A program made the position numbers and the translations under genes. The notes beneath the pieces are model-generated. The model did no database searches and was not told where the DNA came from. It saw only the letters and a list, made by a program, of their open reading frames with translations. Positions 46,365 to 57,030 of a stretch of DNA of 64,000 nt are shown here, one piece after another. Numbering within the stretch: the first letter of the stretch is position 1; each line of letters starts with the position of its first letter. Source of the DNA: Bidens hawaiensis (lineage: Eukaryota; Streptophyta; Magnoliopsida; Asterales; Asteraceae); assembly GCA_021521415.1 (NCBI GenBank), contig JAIQDT010002058.1, forward strand, positions 1 through 64,000, given 5' to 3'.

Positions 46365-47520
46365 CTTAGGCTCTTATGATATGGTTCGGGATCTGCGTTT
46401 TGGTGTTTCTGGCACGTTTCTGTGCGTTTCTGGCCGAACAGCGCCGCAGGCGAAGTTATTGTTCATCAGGCGAAGTTGCCGTCACTGTTCGTAGGGTTTA
46501 GGCGAAGATATAAGGTTAAGCGAAGTTATCAACAACTTCGCCTACCTCACAAGTTCGCTTATCGGCCAGGCGAAGTTATGGACAGGCGAAGTTAAGGAGG
46601 AGCGATGTTAACTTTAGGCGAAGTTAACGAGTTTAAAAAAAAAAAAAAAAAGTATTTTGGTGTTTTCGTCTGTATGGCCAGGTGTACACGATTATTGTGA
46701 GACCGGAGATGTTGTTCCGTCAACGAGTAAAACTTGTTATCTATGGGTCTTACGTGTGAACAAATACGTGTCAACTCTGGATATGGAGTTGAGTTTGTGA
46801 ATGGGATATTGATTGAAACTGGATATTGACACATATTTGGGTGTTTGTGGGCAATGAAATTGTTGTTGTTCGAGGTTGACCAACTGAAGAAAGTCAAATT
46901 GAACTGAAGGTTTTCGTCATTACTGGATTGCGGTCTGAGCATATTATTTATGTTATTTTCAAGGCGTTCGAGAATTGGATCCTGAAACGTGATGCTTATT
47001 TATTAGAGTGAAAATTCTGGAACAAGTTGGATTTAATCGAAAACTAAAGTGTTTATGTTCTTGATCGTTATCCCTTGTGATTGAAGATGCTTCGGATTAA
47101 TTAATGGTCATGTGTTAGATTCCGTCAAGGTGGTTTTGTGATGAAATTGATTACTTGATGTTGAGTAGTTGAAGATTAAACCTTATCGTATGCCGACGAG
47201 TTGGTGAAGTTGTGGAGGAAGCCCAACTTCACGTGTTGGTGAAGTCAGATGGACTCACGTGATTGGTTGAGATGATCTATTGGTACGAGGATGCATGCAT
47301 TTCAAAGACCTCAATCGTTATAGTCGGAGAAGCTTACACTGAAGGGGAGATCTGATATGGAAGACGCTGGGTGATTGGTAGATTTGTGAAGCTACATGAC
47401 AGTTTCAGACACGGCTGGTTGAAGGGCAAACAGAAGATCATCAGTTAAGAGGGAGTCTGTTGGTGCATGTTTTTGTAACAGATGATCTTTCGTGTTTGTT
47501 AGAATTGAGAGCAACGGTCA

Positions 47521-47530
47521 AAGGGGAGTC
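47521..47530 (+). other. polypurine tract of the small LTR element
   Basis: AAGGGGAGTC directly precedes the right LTR. A near copy lies 72-73 bp upstream. Confidence 0.8.
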
Positions 47531-48092
47531 TGTTGGTGCATTTTGTGACCGTCACTATGCAATTCTGACCAGCGGAACGCCACAGGCGAAGTTAGAACAA
47601 CTTCGCCATAGGCGAAGTTATAACAACTTCGCCATAGGCGAAGTTAGCACAACTTCTGCCATAGGCGAAGTTATATCAACTTCGCCATAGGCGAAGTTGT
47701 AACAACTTCGCCTACAGGCCCAAGCCCGTGAAGTTTATATATATATATGTGTGTCGTGTTTAGGGTTAGTAATTCAGAAATCAGAGTATTGTGTGATAAG
47801 ATTAATTAGCTAGAGAGAAACCGAGAGAGTGAGCCGCGTGGGACGGCCCGAGGTAGAGCTCACCTCGGGTCGGCCGTGTCATTTGTTTTCATGTTTGGTA
47901 TGTAAGTGTTTTGATTATTATATAAGAATCTGCAGATTTGATTATCCCGTTCTTGTATTTGTTCGTGTATTTATTCGTGTACGTGTTTGTGTTCTTCATC
48001 TTGTACACCATTAACGAGTCTAGGAGGATTCCGCACTCCTAGACCTCGTGCGGATCTCGTATCGATCGGCGACGCCCCCGGGGGGACCTACA
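47531..48092 (+). repeat. right LTR of the small LTR element
   Basis: This 562-bp copy carries the complete five-unit palindrome array (47585-47712), each unit with its 5-base spacer. It is the better-preserved copy of the array. Confidence 0.93.
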
Positions 48093-48097
48093 TACTT

Positions 48098-49732
48098 GTA
48101 GTCATAATAGTATTCGATGGGACATTATCACTCTTTGTAATACCACTAAGAATGGAAATATTCATATTCAGGTGATTGCTCGATCTATGATTCTGCGATC
48201 ACATTTGCATCAACACTAGCAGTGATCTGTGATACGACATTCGGTATCATCATCTGCTATCTTTGAGCAATCAACTGAATCATATCAATCTCCATCATTG
48301 GAGTTACTCTTTTTATGTCATTCTGCCGTACCCATCCCGTACGCAGTAATCAATACTAATCTCCCCGTATAACTCGTTACCAGTTCAATCATAACAGCAA
48401 GTACACATACACACCAAATATTATCATACATATTACACATACCAGTATCTAGTATATATATCCCATAAATATAATAACGTATGGACTTAACCTGACATCG
48501 GTTAGCGTTTAAATATGTTTCATAACCCTTGTCACCAACTGACATATAGATTTTTCTTAACAAAGATTAACGTTTAATATGCTTGATTTCAATATCCTTC
48601 TGCATGTCAGCATAACCGATACATGCTCACCTTGAGCACCAAAAGATTACGTACCACGGAGTTATAATATCCGTGTCTATTTGTATATCCGGCATACACG
48701 GTATACCACCTACGAACGAACAACCAACTATGCTATAATGATTCCAACACCTCTTTGTGTATGGGTAATCATTCTATTCGAGTATACATGGGTATAGGCA
48801 TCTAACGGATGTAAGGATAACATAGGGTGTTGCAAGGTTCGAGGTAATCGCGCAACATGGGTTGTCTTCAAATATTATCAATTACTATTATGGGAAACTC
48901 TACACTTGCTCAGTCAATGTCCTCAGGCGTTCTAGGTTTGCTAAAATCGGTAATTCTCAATCTGGAGGTGGTATGACTCATATGTTTGAGAGTGAGAGAT
49001 ACACATATATATTTCTATATATATTATTTTTATCTGCTCATTTATTATCAAATTTATTATTATTATTATTATTATTATTTATTTTATTTTATTTTATTTA
49101 TTTAATTCTTTATTTTCCTTAATGGAATAAGAATAGGTTCAGGTACAGGTCCATCCGTACGTGAGGGTCGGCGGTTCGGGTGAACATAGGGGGTTATTAG
49201 GATATACTGTACCAGTGTTGGTAGGGTAAGGGATTTATCAATTTTGGTTGGGAGTGACGGTTACTAGATATTTCTGGTTTATGTCAAACGGGAGATCTAA
49301 CTTGGTACTATCATAACTATGGCCCGATAAGTCAGGCTTATCATCAACCGATGCTCTAGAAATTTCAGCATCCTCGGTACTTTTTGTTATTTCATCCCCC
49401 GGTTCCTTATCCGGGTCTTATTTCTCAATACATGTACCCACAAGATATGCACGTATATATATATACACATTAGCACACATAAATAATATTATATACTTTA
49501 CACATATGTTGCCATTTTTTACCTATTAATGTACCCCGTGACTTCCCCTGAATTCCCTCGTGCGGACAAGTCTATTATTATGTTCCGGACCATAATAACT
49601 CACTTGTCCATGCAAGTTCATCCAGATCTCGTCACTATAAATTATTAGTTGATATTCAGATCCTATAATACTTGAGATACTGGTTATATTTTAGGTATCT
49701 TTTAAAGACATTTTAATTCTTTATAACCAATG
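48098..49732 (-). other. Gypsy2 leader/Gag side, no readable coding
   Basis: On the minus strand this follows the primer site and should hold the leader and Gag start. No Gag motif can be read. It includes a TTA/TTTTA microsatellite at about 49045-49115. Either Gag is replaced or it is too decayed to see. Confidence 0.4.
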
Positions 49733-49744
49733 GCTCTGATACAA
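49733..49744 (-). other. primer-binding site of Gypsy2
   Basis: The minus strand reads TTGTATCAGAGC, one base different from the initiator tRNA-Met site TGGTATCAGAGC, next to the right LTR. It fixes the element's orientation. Confidence 0.85.
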
Positions 49745-49749
49745 AGTTC

Positions 49750-52700
49750 TGTAACACCCCGAAACCGCAGCGGAAACGTAAACGGGATGCAACAGACACC
49801 TCTGATATCAACCACATTGTTTATAAAGAAAACTGAATACATTAATATACTTTAAATTACATTATCTCGTATTTCATTACCGTCTAGGTGATACACACAT
49901 CATACCATACGATACATAATTCTATTTATTATAATATATCCTAACATCCCGTACGCAAATCTTACACACATCAAGCACTTAGCACGTAAGCAATCACTTC
50001 ATCTTAATTGTACCTGAAAAGCATGTGAGAAAACGGGTCAACTACGAATAGTTGGTGAGTTTCACAATTCGAGTAAACCATGATAAATCATTGTCAAAAT
50101 ATAATATTATCGACGTAATTATGCTGAGCCCACAAGTGAAACCTCTGACTATCACACACAACCCCCGTGGCATATCCCCCGCCCACGGACCTGCCCCAAA
50201 CCGCTATATCTAACATTACATAGCAAAATATATATCAACAACAAAATAGACATGTGCAACTGGCTGGGAAACATCAGCAAATCCATGCCGGACCAGTTGG
50301 GTTTGTCAGACCAATAGTACTATCCACACTCTACCGGCTTTCAGTTAATCACTCGTGTTCCGGGGCCTTAGAATGTTAGCAACTCAGACAATTACCATCT
50401 TAGTACATTTCCGTACGATTCCCGTACAATAAAATATATATAAATCCACGCAAATCCATGCGTTCAGTATGTACTTAAACATTTCAGTAGTAACATGCTT
50501 CCGCCCCGAGAAAATATTTAAAAACAATTCAGAAAAAGGGGCTCGTGAAACTCACCTTAGCACATGCAAGCAGGTAACAACAATCATTATCAGTTAACAC
50601 GTCCAATCTGTAATATGATCCCTACGATCGTTACTATACATTCATTATTAATATAACTTTAACCAAGTTAACCGGTACATCTGGGACACTGTTAACCCAG
50701 CACTGTACACATTCCGGGGGCAATGTTAACCCAGAAACACATCTAGGGACATCTGGGGACACTGTTAACCCAGTACTGTACCCATTCCGGGGGCAATGTT
50801 AACCCAGAAACACTTCTCCGGACTCAGATTGTGATATCGTTTAGAGTTCAATGGTCAAAATTATTATTAGTCGTTTTTCCCGTTTTGCGTGCCTAGCACG
50901 GTTATCCGTTTTTACGTTCCAAAAATGAGTTTGGTCGCACACGACCCGAAAATAGTTGTTGACTGATAATTTAGTTAAAGTTGTGAAATTAGAGCTCGGT
51001 TTAGACGCCCCGTTTGGCCGCGGGACCCGTTTCCGTCTTTAGCGCACCGGAAACTGTTAAATCGTTTAAAATTACTCAAATCATCCGAATTATTTTCAGA
51101 TGATTTATTTTTACTTGTTTAACTCAGTTATATAAAAACAGTTCATTTTTAGGGTTCTTATACACCAGTCAGTTCGCTTAAGCGAACTTTACCGGTTTAC
51201 GCGTTTTAAACTTTAAAAGTTTGTTTTTGCACAAATAATTATCCGTTTAATCTCGGATCTTGAAATTTTGCACAAATCACTTTCTGATAGTGGGGAATTT
51301 TATAAAAATATTTCCAGAATTAATTTCTAAATTTAAAATTTATTTATCTATTTTTAACCACCATTTAAACACTAAATATGTCGTAAATACCAAACGATCT
51401 TAGAAAAATCCCAAATTTTTCCTGGATGTCCCCTGCCATCCATATAGTCCTCTGTAATTTTTCCAGAACCAAAATCTTATTTTACATGCCATTTTCACTA
51501 AAACCGAGCTAGAAAACCCTAGAACTCGTTTAACCGAAAAGCCTACTTAGACTCCTCCAACTGACCTAAAATTTTGTGTGTGACTTATACATATTATAAA
51601 AAGCTTATCTGCAATTTTTCAGAATTTTTCATGATACTTAACTATTTTTCACCATTTTTGGCCAAAACCGAGCATTAAATTCACCAAATATTCATCCTTT
51701 GTCCAAATATTACCAAAAATTCACAGAACTCTTATTTTCATGTGTTTAACACCTCTGTCAAATTTTATGACCTAACTCTAAACCATCAACAATCTATCCA
51801 AATCTCCAAAACCGAACATAAACCGAATATACCTTTCGTTTTCCGCCACTACAAGCTACAAACTCGTCTTTCCGCCTTATCTACCACTAAACACAGAACC
51901 TACAACCAACATACCACAATACCAAGCAAGTTACACTCACAATCAAGCCTCTTACACTATAGTTTCGGTTATTGTTTCAAAACTAAAGTTTGAACCGTAA
52001 AAATTCGTTCTTGGTTCGTTTAACTCCTTTCTTGGACCAAGATCCCTTGTATAACCCGTATACATCACTTGATAATGCAAGAATCGGTTTTCATCTTTGA
52101 AACCTCATTTTCTTGCAAATAAACTCAAGAAACGAAGATGGAAACGTAAATAACTCGACTTTTTACCTCGGTTTTCTTGCTAAAATCTTGGTTTTTAGTT
52201 GATATTGTGGAGAGGAGATGAAGATTGATGAATTTTTGTTGAGAAAAAAGAAAATGATAAGAGTAAAGGAACCCTTGGTTCCGATCGGCACTAAAGGAAG
52301 GTGGGGTGGGACCCACTTCTCCAATTCTAGCCACTCATTTGGATTCTCGAAATCCGGATAATGTTTTGGATAATCTGGTTCAGTTCGTTTTTCGGTTAAA
52401 TGTTAATTCGGCTTAAAACGAGGCTAAAACGGTCGTTTTTCGGCTTAAAAATGAAATTTATATAAAACCGATTTAAAAACTTTAAAAAACTTAAACCATG
52501 ACATTTATTAACTTAAAACATCATATTATTAATTATCGCGCATCTTTTTCGGCTTGATCGATCATCTCTTGCTCGGTTTGTTATTGAAGGTTTCATTTAA
52601 TGTACCAACGTACCATTAAATCGAAATTCTTTTTCTGTGCCGTACTTTACTTATCCCGAAGCATTAATGCTTCGTAACATCACTAAATATTATAGATATC

Positions 52701-52914
52701 GTCTATAATTGAACCCTCGATTCGTTCGGGTTTCAATAACTATCGATCAATTAATCGCATATTCAATACGATGAATTATATATTCACGTACAATCAATAC
52801 AGTGAACCATGTATTCTCGTATAAGTACTATGGTAATTCGTGTACCCGACATTAAATATAACGTAACTATTGTCTACCGGTTAAGGTATACCTGGTTTCG
52901 TCGGAATCGTTACA
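49750..52914 (-). repeat. Gypsy2 5' LTR (right copy)
   Basis: This 3165-bp copy keeps the donor-like and acceptor-like sites and the gttaacccag repeats at the same places as the left copy. Confidence 0.93.
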
Positions 52915-52919
52915 TTTTG

Positions 52920-55346
52920 TGTCAAACTTGTATGCTCAAATGAATATTTTGCAAAAGAAGTTTTTCCAAGAAAAGTGTTTTTTTTATAAAATGAGCAAGT
53001 TGTATGGTTCTGAGATATGATAAGACTATTCAGCTCAAAGCTTTACAGAAGCTCAAAAAGGTTTTCAATGAAAATTGATCCAACCTTTGGGAAATGATAG
53101 TACGTTGATTATTTATGCCAATCACATGGATTTAATAGGCTAAAACGACTTTTAGTGCAGTCATTAATATGTATGGTTGCTTTCCATGATGTGTTAAAAT
53201 TGTGGTGATATAAACATAATGAAAATGTTAAGCTTAATATGGAGATACATTGTTGAATATGCATGTTTCAAGATAAATCTTTCCGAATGATAGGCAGAAA
53301 AGTGATTACCCAGTCATACACGAGCCTGTTAGTATTTGGTCACCAAAATGAAACATCTTATGAATATGACAAAGAACAAATGTGAGCAAAATTTTTATAT
53401 CAACTAAAAGTTGATCTATGCTCACAAATTTGGAAAGAAAATCCAAACATAAGGGTTAATTATAGAACTACAGGGGTGGAGGCAATAAAATAAGTCCTTT
53501 AACATCTCGAATGGAAGACCTGTAAGTCCGAACTGCGTGGCAAGTAAGTCCAACGTTCAACTTCGAATATGTTTGAAGTTTTGAAAAGAAAACATTAATA
53601 AATTTATATGTTTTGTCATGAAAAATATTTTGACCAAATATCAAGGGGTTGAAGTCAATTTGGGGTGATCTGAGGAAAGCCAAATAACATTTGAGAAGAG
53701 ATATGAGACATCATAGTGCAATAAGTGTTATCCATTTTTGTATTATGCAATCTAATTGAACACTTAATCATATCACCAATATGTAATGAAATTCATGCTA
53801 AGTCTAGACATGCTATTAACCTGCCTGATCAGTCATAATAATGTTGAGAATGAAATATTGAAAGGTGACTTAATCAATATGATCCCATGTTGAGATCTTT
53901 TGACAAATGAAATTAAAATGATTTGAAAGGAAATATACTGAAATTTGATCTCATAATACACCATTTGCTCTTAAATTTTGAACTTTAATGATAAAACTAT
54001 TTGAAATATGGTTTAAGTAAAAAAGAGTTGCATTTTACCTTGGATAGGTTTGATGTTTTTCAAACTGTCGAGTAAACTTAGATGTTTTTATTTGAAGTTT
54101 ATCTCATTCGAGCATACTTGATGCTTATTTGTACTTAAAAGAATCATTCATGTAATATCGAGCATACTTTGATAAAGTTATACTTTTGAGTAAACTTGGA
54201 TGTTCAGAAAGTTGTCTTTGTCACAAGCACACTTGGTGAGTATGTGATACTTGCTTTGTTATGCTTTTAAATATTGGTTTCAAGTAAACTTGGTTGTTTT
54301 AATTGAAATTTGTGTTTATCTAGCAGACTCTATAGATTCGGATTGAAATGCATGATATTTTCTGAAATTACAAGGGTTTTCAAGTAAACTTTGTTTACCG
54401 AGCAAATTGATGTTTAGAGCACACTTGTCTATTGTTTACCGAGCAAACTTCACTTTTGGAGTATACTTTGTACTTAGAGCACACTTGTGTATCAAAGGAT
54501 ATCAAGTCTTCTCTAGCACACTTTGCACTCTTGAAGTATTTAATTATTTTCGAACATACTTTACTTTGAAGTACATTTGAATGAATATTTGTTAACTTTT
54601 TCCTTTTGTAAGTATAATCGAGTAAGGTTTGTGAAATTCAGATATTCGAGCAAAGTTGACAATTAGAAATATCTCTAAGTTATTATTTTGGATTCTTTAT
54701 TGATTCCAAGCAAAGTTGCCTATTTGATAAATTATACTTGATTATTTGCCTTGTGATTTATTTCTCATGCAATCTTGTATAGTCGAGTAAGCTTCCTTCA
54801 CTTTATCCACTTAGTTTTATTTTTATTACTTTAAGATATCTGAACAAACTCTGGGATGAGCAAGCTTTGAAAATGAACTTTAACTAGCAAGCTTTGGAAA
54901 TAAATTTTGACGAGCAAGCTTTATGCTAGAATATTTAAAAATTGAATTTCTGGTACTATTCATAACCAAAACGACATAATGCATTTAAAACCCACTTTCA
55001 AAAGTGCACAGCACATACTATATAAGGGAGACTTAGAATATTTTACATTTCACTTTTCTCCCTCTTTCCACTATTGCATTATTTCCAGTTCGCTCGCCCC
55101 CAGAATTTCAATCGTTTATTCATAATCCTAACCAAAAATTATCAGCCAACTAATTCCGACTCGGTAAGCTTAAATTGATAGTTTTTCGACACTGATTGTA
55201 CAGAATTAGGGCTTTAATTTCATCCTCACTGACATCTCTGTTTTCTGTGTAGGTTAACAATTTGTCGAAGAAAAGGTTCTTAAAGAAAATCTTTATTTCT
55301 TCTTCTTCAAATTATGACTTAATAACATTTCAAAGTTGCGAACTTT
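52920..55346 (+). other. SIRE-A spacer with a dispersed CGAGYAARSTT-like repeat
   Basis: This continues the spacer cut at 38606. From 54068 to 54923 about 22 copies of a degenerate word (tcgagtaaactt, cgagcatacttg, gagcacacttg, cgagcaagcttt) occur every 25-60 bases. No coding region is supported. Toward 55000-55340 a leader-like stretch precedes the third frame, with a TATA-type word (ctatataag) near 55018. Confidence 0.6.
54068..54923 (+). repeat. dispersed repeat array, consensus near CGAGYAARSTT
   Basis: Clear copies include 54108, 54158, 54188, 54225, 54282, 54382, 54399, 54417, 54440, 54477, 54618, 54646, 54783, 54858, 54885 and 54910. The core CGAG or AAGC followed by A and CTT is kept; the flanks vary. 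The same word recurs in the LTR at 57130-57755. Confidence 0.7.
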
Positions 55347-56996
55347 ATGACTAATCTTCACTTTGAATGTGTCTTTGCATGTGATTGTGCAGATATGAAT
55401 TATCCTTTTGAGAAGAAGCACAACATGTGCGCTCTTCTCCAGGTCACTGATGACAATAAACCGGTTGAGCTAATGATACGATGGATGCAGCAGTCCAATC
55501 TCCGTTTCTCATTTACCGAAAGCCCCGTTATTTACAGAAATCACTAGCTTTATTTCTGGAACTCTGCTGAACTGGTGGAAGATGAACACGGTATGCGTAT
55601 TGAGGCTACTGCAACTCGACATGAGGCACAGGGGGAGAATCAAAACCAACCCATTCCTACACCACCCATCTCACCCAAAACAACCCTTAAGCCAAACCGT
55701 ATCACCACCACAAACCCTATCACCACCCCAGTACCAAGACCATGAACCATACATCCCATCCCTAACAGCATCACCACTACATCAAACCCAATCACTAACC
55801 CATTTCCAAACCCAAAACATAAACCAAACCCAATCACCTACACAATCCCTAACCCAAAACCAAACCCAAACCCAACCCTTAAATCAACCTTTAACACAGA
55901 CTCAAGACCAAACCATATATGAACCGTACATCTCGGAATTAATTCCAACCCATCTCATTAACCAACCCAACACACCATACCAATCTCCAACCCAATCACA
56001 AAATGTTGACCAACCTAATATCCCAATCTTTGAAATCATTCACACATTTACACCAATAATCCGAACCTTTAATCCATTACCCTCAACATGTAAAAAAATC
56101 CTTCAAATCCCACCCCATGAACCCATCCAACCCCATTCCAATATTCATAACCTATTCCCAACTTCACCTAGCCGTTCTCTTTCCCCTGGTGCCTATTTAT
56201 TTGGAAGACACCTGGATGTTTTGATTGAAAATGTTAATCTGAAGAGGGAGAATGAGGAGGTGAAGAAGAGAAACACTAAATTAGAATCATTGTTGGCACA
56301 TGCAACACAACGGATTCAATCCCTGCACACTGAGGTTGAGAAGACCTCAACTGTACCAAAATAGGGGGGAATCCACCTGTGGTCAACTTGATGGATGATG
56401 ATGCATTGAAAAGTTTATATGTTGTGTATGGGAGTGATGAAGATGATAAGGATGAGGAGGATAGGAATGATGAGGAGGGATATGAAGCTGATTAATCTGA
56501 TGGTGGTGAGCAGGATTATAATGTTGAAAAGAATGATAATAGTGAGGAGATTGTGAAGGAGAAGGTGATTGATGATGAGGAGATGGATGTAACTGAAAAT
56601 GTTGATAAAACTATTGAAGATGATGTGGTTGATGATGTGATAGTGGATGAAATCGCTGATGAGGAGGAGTTGAATAATATATATGGTGATTTAGAATATG
56701 TTGAATTTCTATTGGAGAAGGTGAAGGACAATGAGGTTGAAAAGTCTGATGAAGAATTAATTGACTTATGTGATCAAATTAACAATTTTCCCAATGAACC
56801 AACTGAGGTGAGGGAAACTGATACATTCAGGCCTGTAACCGTAGAAGAAGAAAAGAGAAAATCAAAAGGAAAGGCCATTGCTGAAACTGAAGATCAGTTA
56901 CAACCTTTTGAAACCAACAAAGTAAAATCAAGTGATGAGGTATTAATGAATGACAAAATGTTGAAAAAGCTGCCAGAAGGCATGATGAAATGGTAA
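55347..56996 (+). pseudogene. SIRE third (env-like) reading frame, broken
   Basis: The start (55347-55547) has NMCALLQVTDD and SFTESPVIY, matching the N-terminal domain of the extra SIRE 3' frame. A stop after YRNH is followed by FWNSAELVEDEHG in another frame. The frame 55582-56364 is a Pro/Gln/Thr-rich stretch with many TQ and SPTQ repeats, then a coiled-coil segment (about 56215-56345, LIENVNLKRENEEVKKRN). From 56390 an acidic Asp/Glu-rich tail follows, with a stop near 56495, ending KLPEGMMKW at 56996. The order (domain, proline-rich, coiled coil) fits published descriptions of the SIRE env-like frame; function is unproven. No clear membrane segment or signal peptide is seen. Confidence 0.65.
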
Positions 56997-57030
56997 CTGA
57001 ATGCATGCAGAGGGAAATGATCTCAAGATT

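Larger units (their letters stand above)
46351..47530 (+). other. interior of the small LTR element, non-coding
   Basis: The first 280 bases carry about nine more GGCGAAGTT half-sites and one full palindrome (gcgaagttatcaacaacttcgc), then an A17 run at 46635-46651. The rest has no frame with a retrotransposon motif. It ends with two polypurine/LTR-start copies, GAGGGAGTC-TGTTGGTGCA at 47449-47467 and AAGGGGAGTC-TGTTGGTGCA at 47521-47540. Confidence 0.75.
45794..48092 (+). mobile_element. small non-coding LTR element (TRIM-like, 2.3 kb) nested in Gypsy2
   Basis: LTRs at 45794-46350 and 47531-48092 begin TGTTGGTGCA and end GGGGACCTACA. The duplication TACTT (45789-45793 and 48093-48097) is perfect. 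A Met-tRNA primer site follows the left LTR and a polypurine tract precedes the right one. The 1.18-kb interior has no Gag or Pol. The LTRs differ by 2 substitutions and one 5-bp indel, so the insertion is very recent. It is larger than classical TRIMs and smaller than LARDs; it must have been mobilised by another element's proteins. Confidence 0.93.
38612..52914 (-). mobile_element. Gypsy2: Tekay-type gypsy element nested in SIRE-A, inactive
   Basis: LTRs at 38612-41775 and 49750-52914 begin TGTAACACCCCG and end ATCGTTACA. The duplication TTTTG is at 38607-38611 and 52915-52919. The element is on the minus strand: the primer site is beside the right LTR and the polypurine tract beside the left. 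Coding remnants run right to left: Gag zinc region, protease, reverse transcriptase, RNase H, integrase, chromodomain-like tail. The LTRs differ at about 50-60 places in 3.16 kb by eye (about 1.7%). A 2.3-kb LTR element is inserted at 45794. All coding parts are broken. Confidence 0.93.

Noticed and set aside
49045..49115. TTA/TTTTA-rich tract
   Set aside because: It is a simple microsatellite inside the Gypsy2 interior with no further structure.
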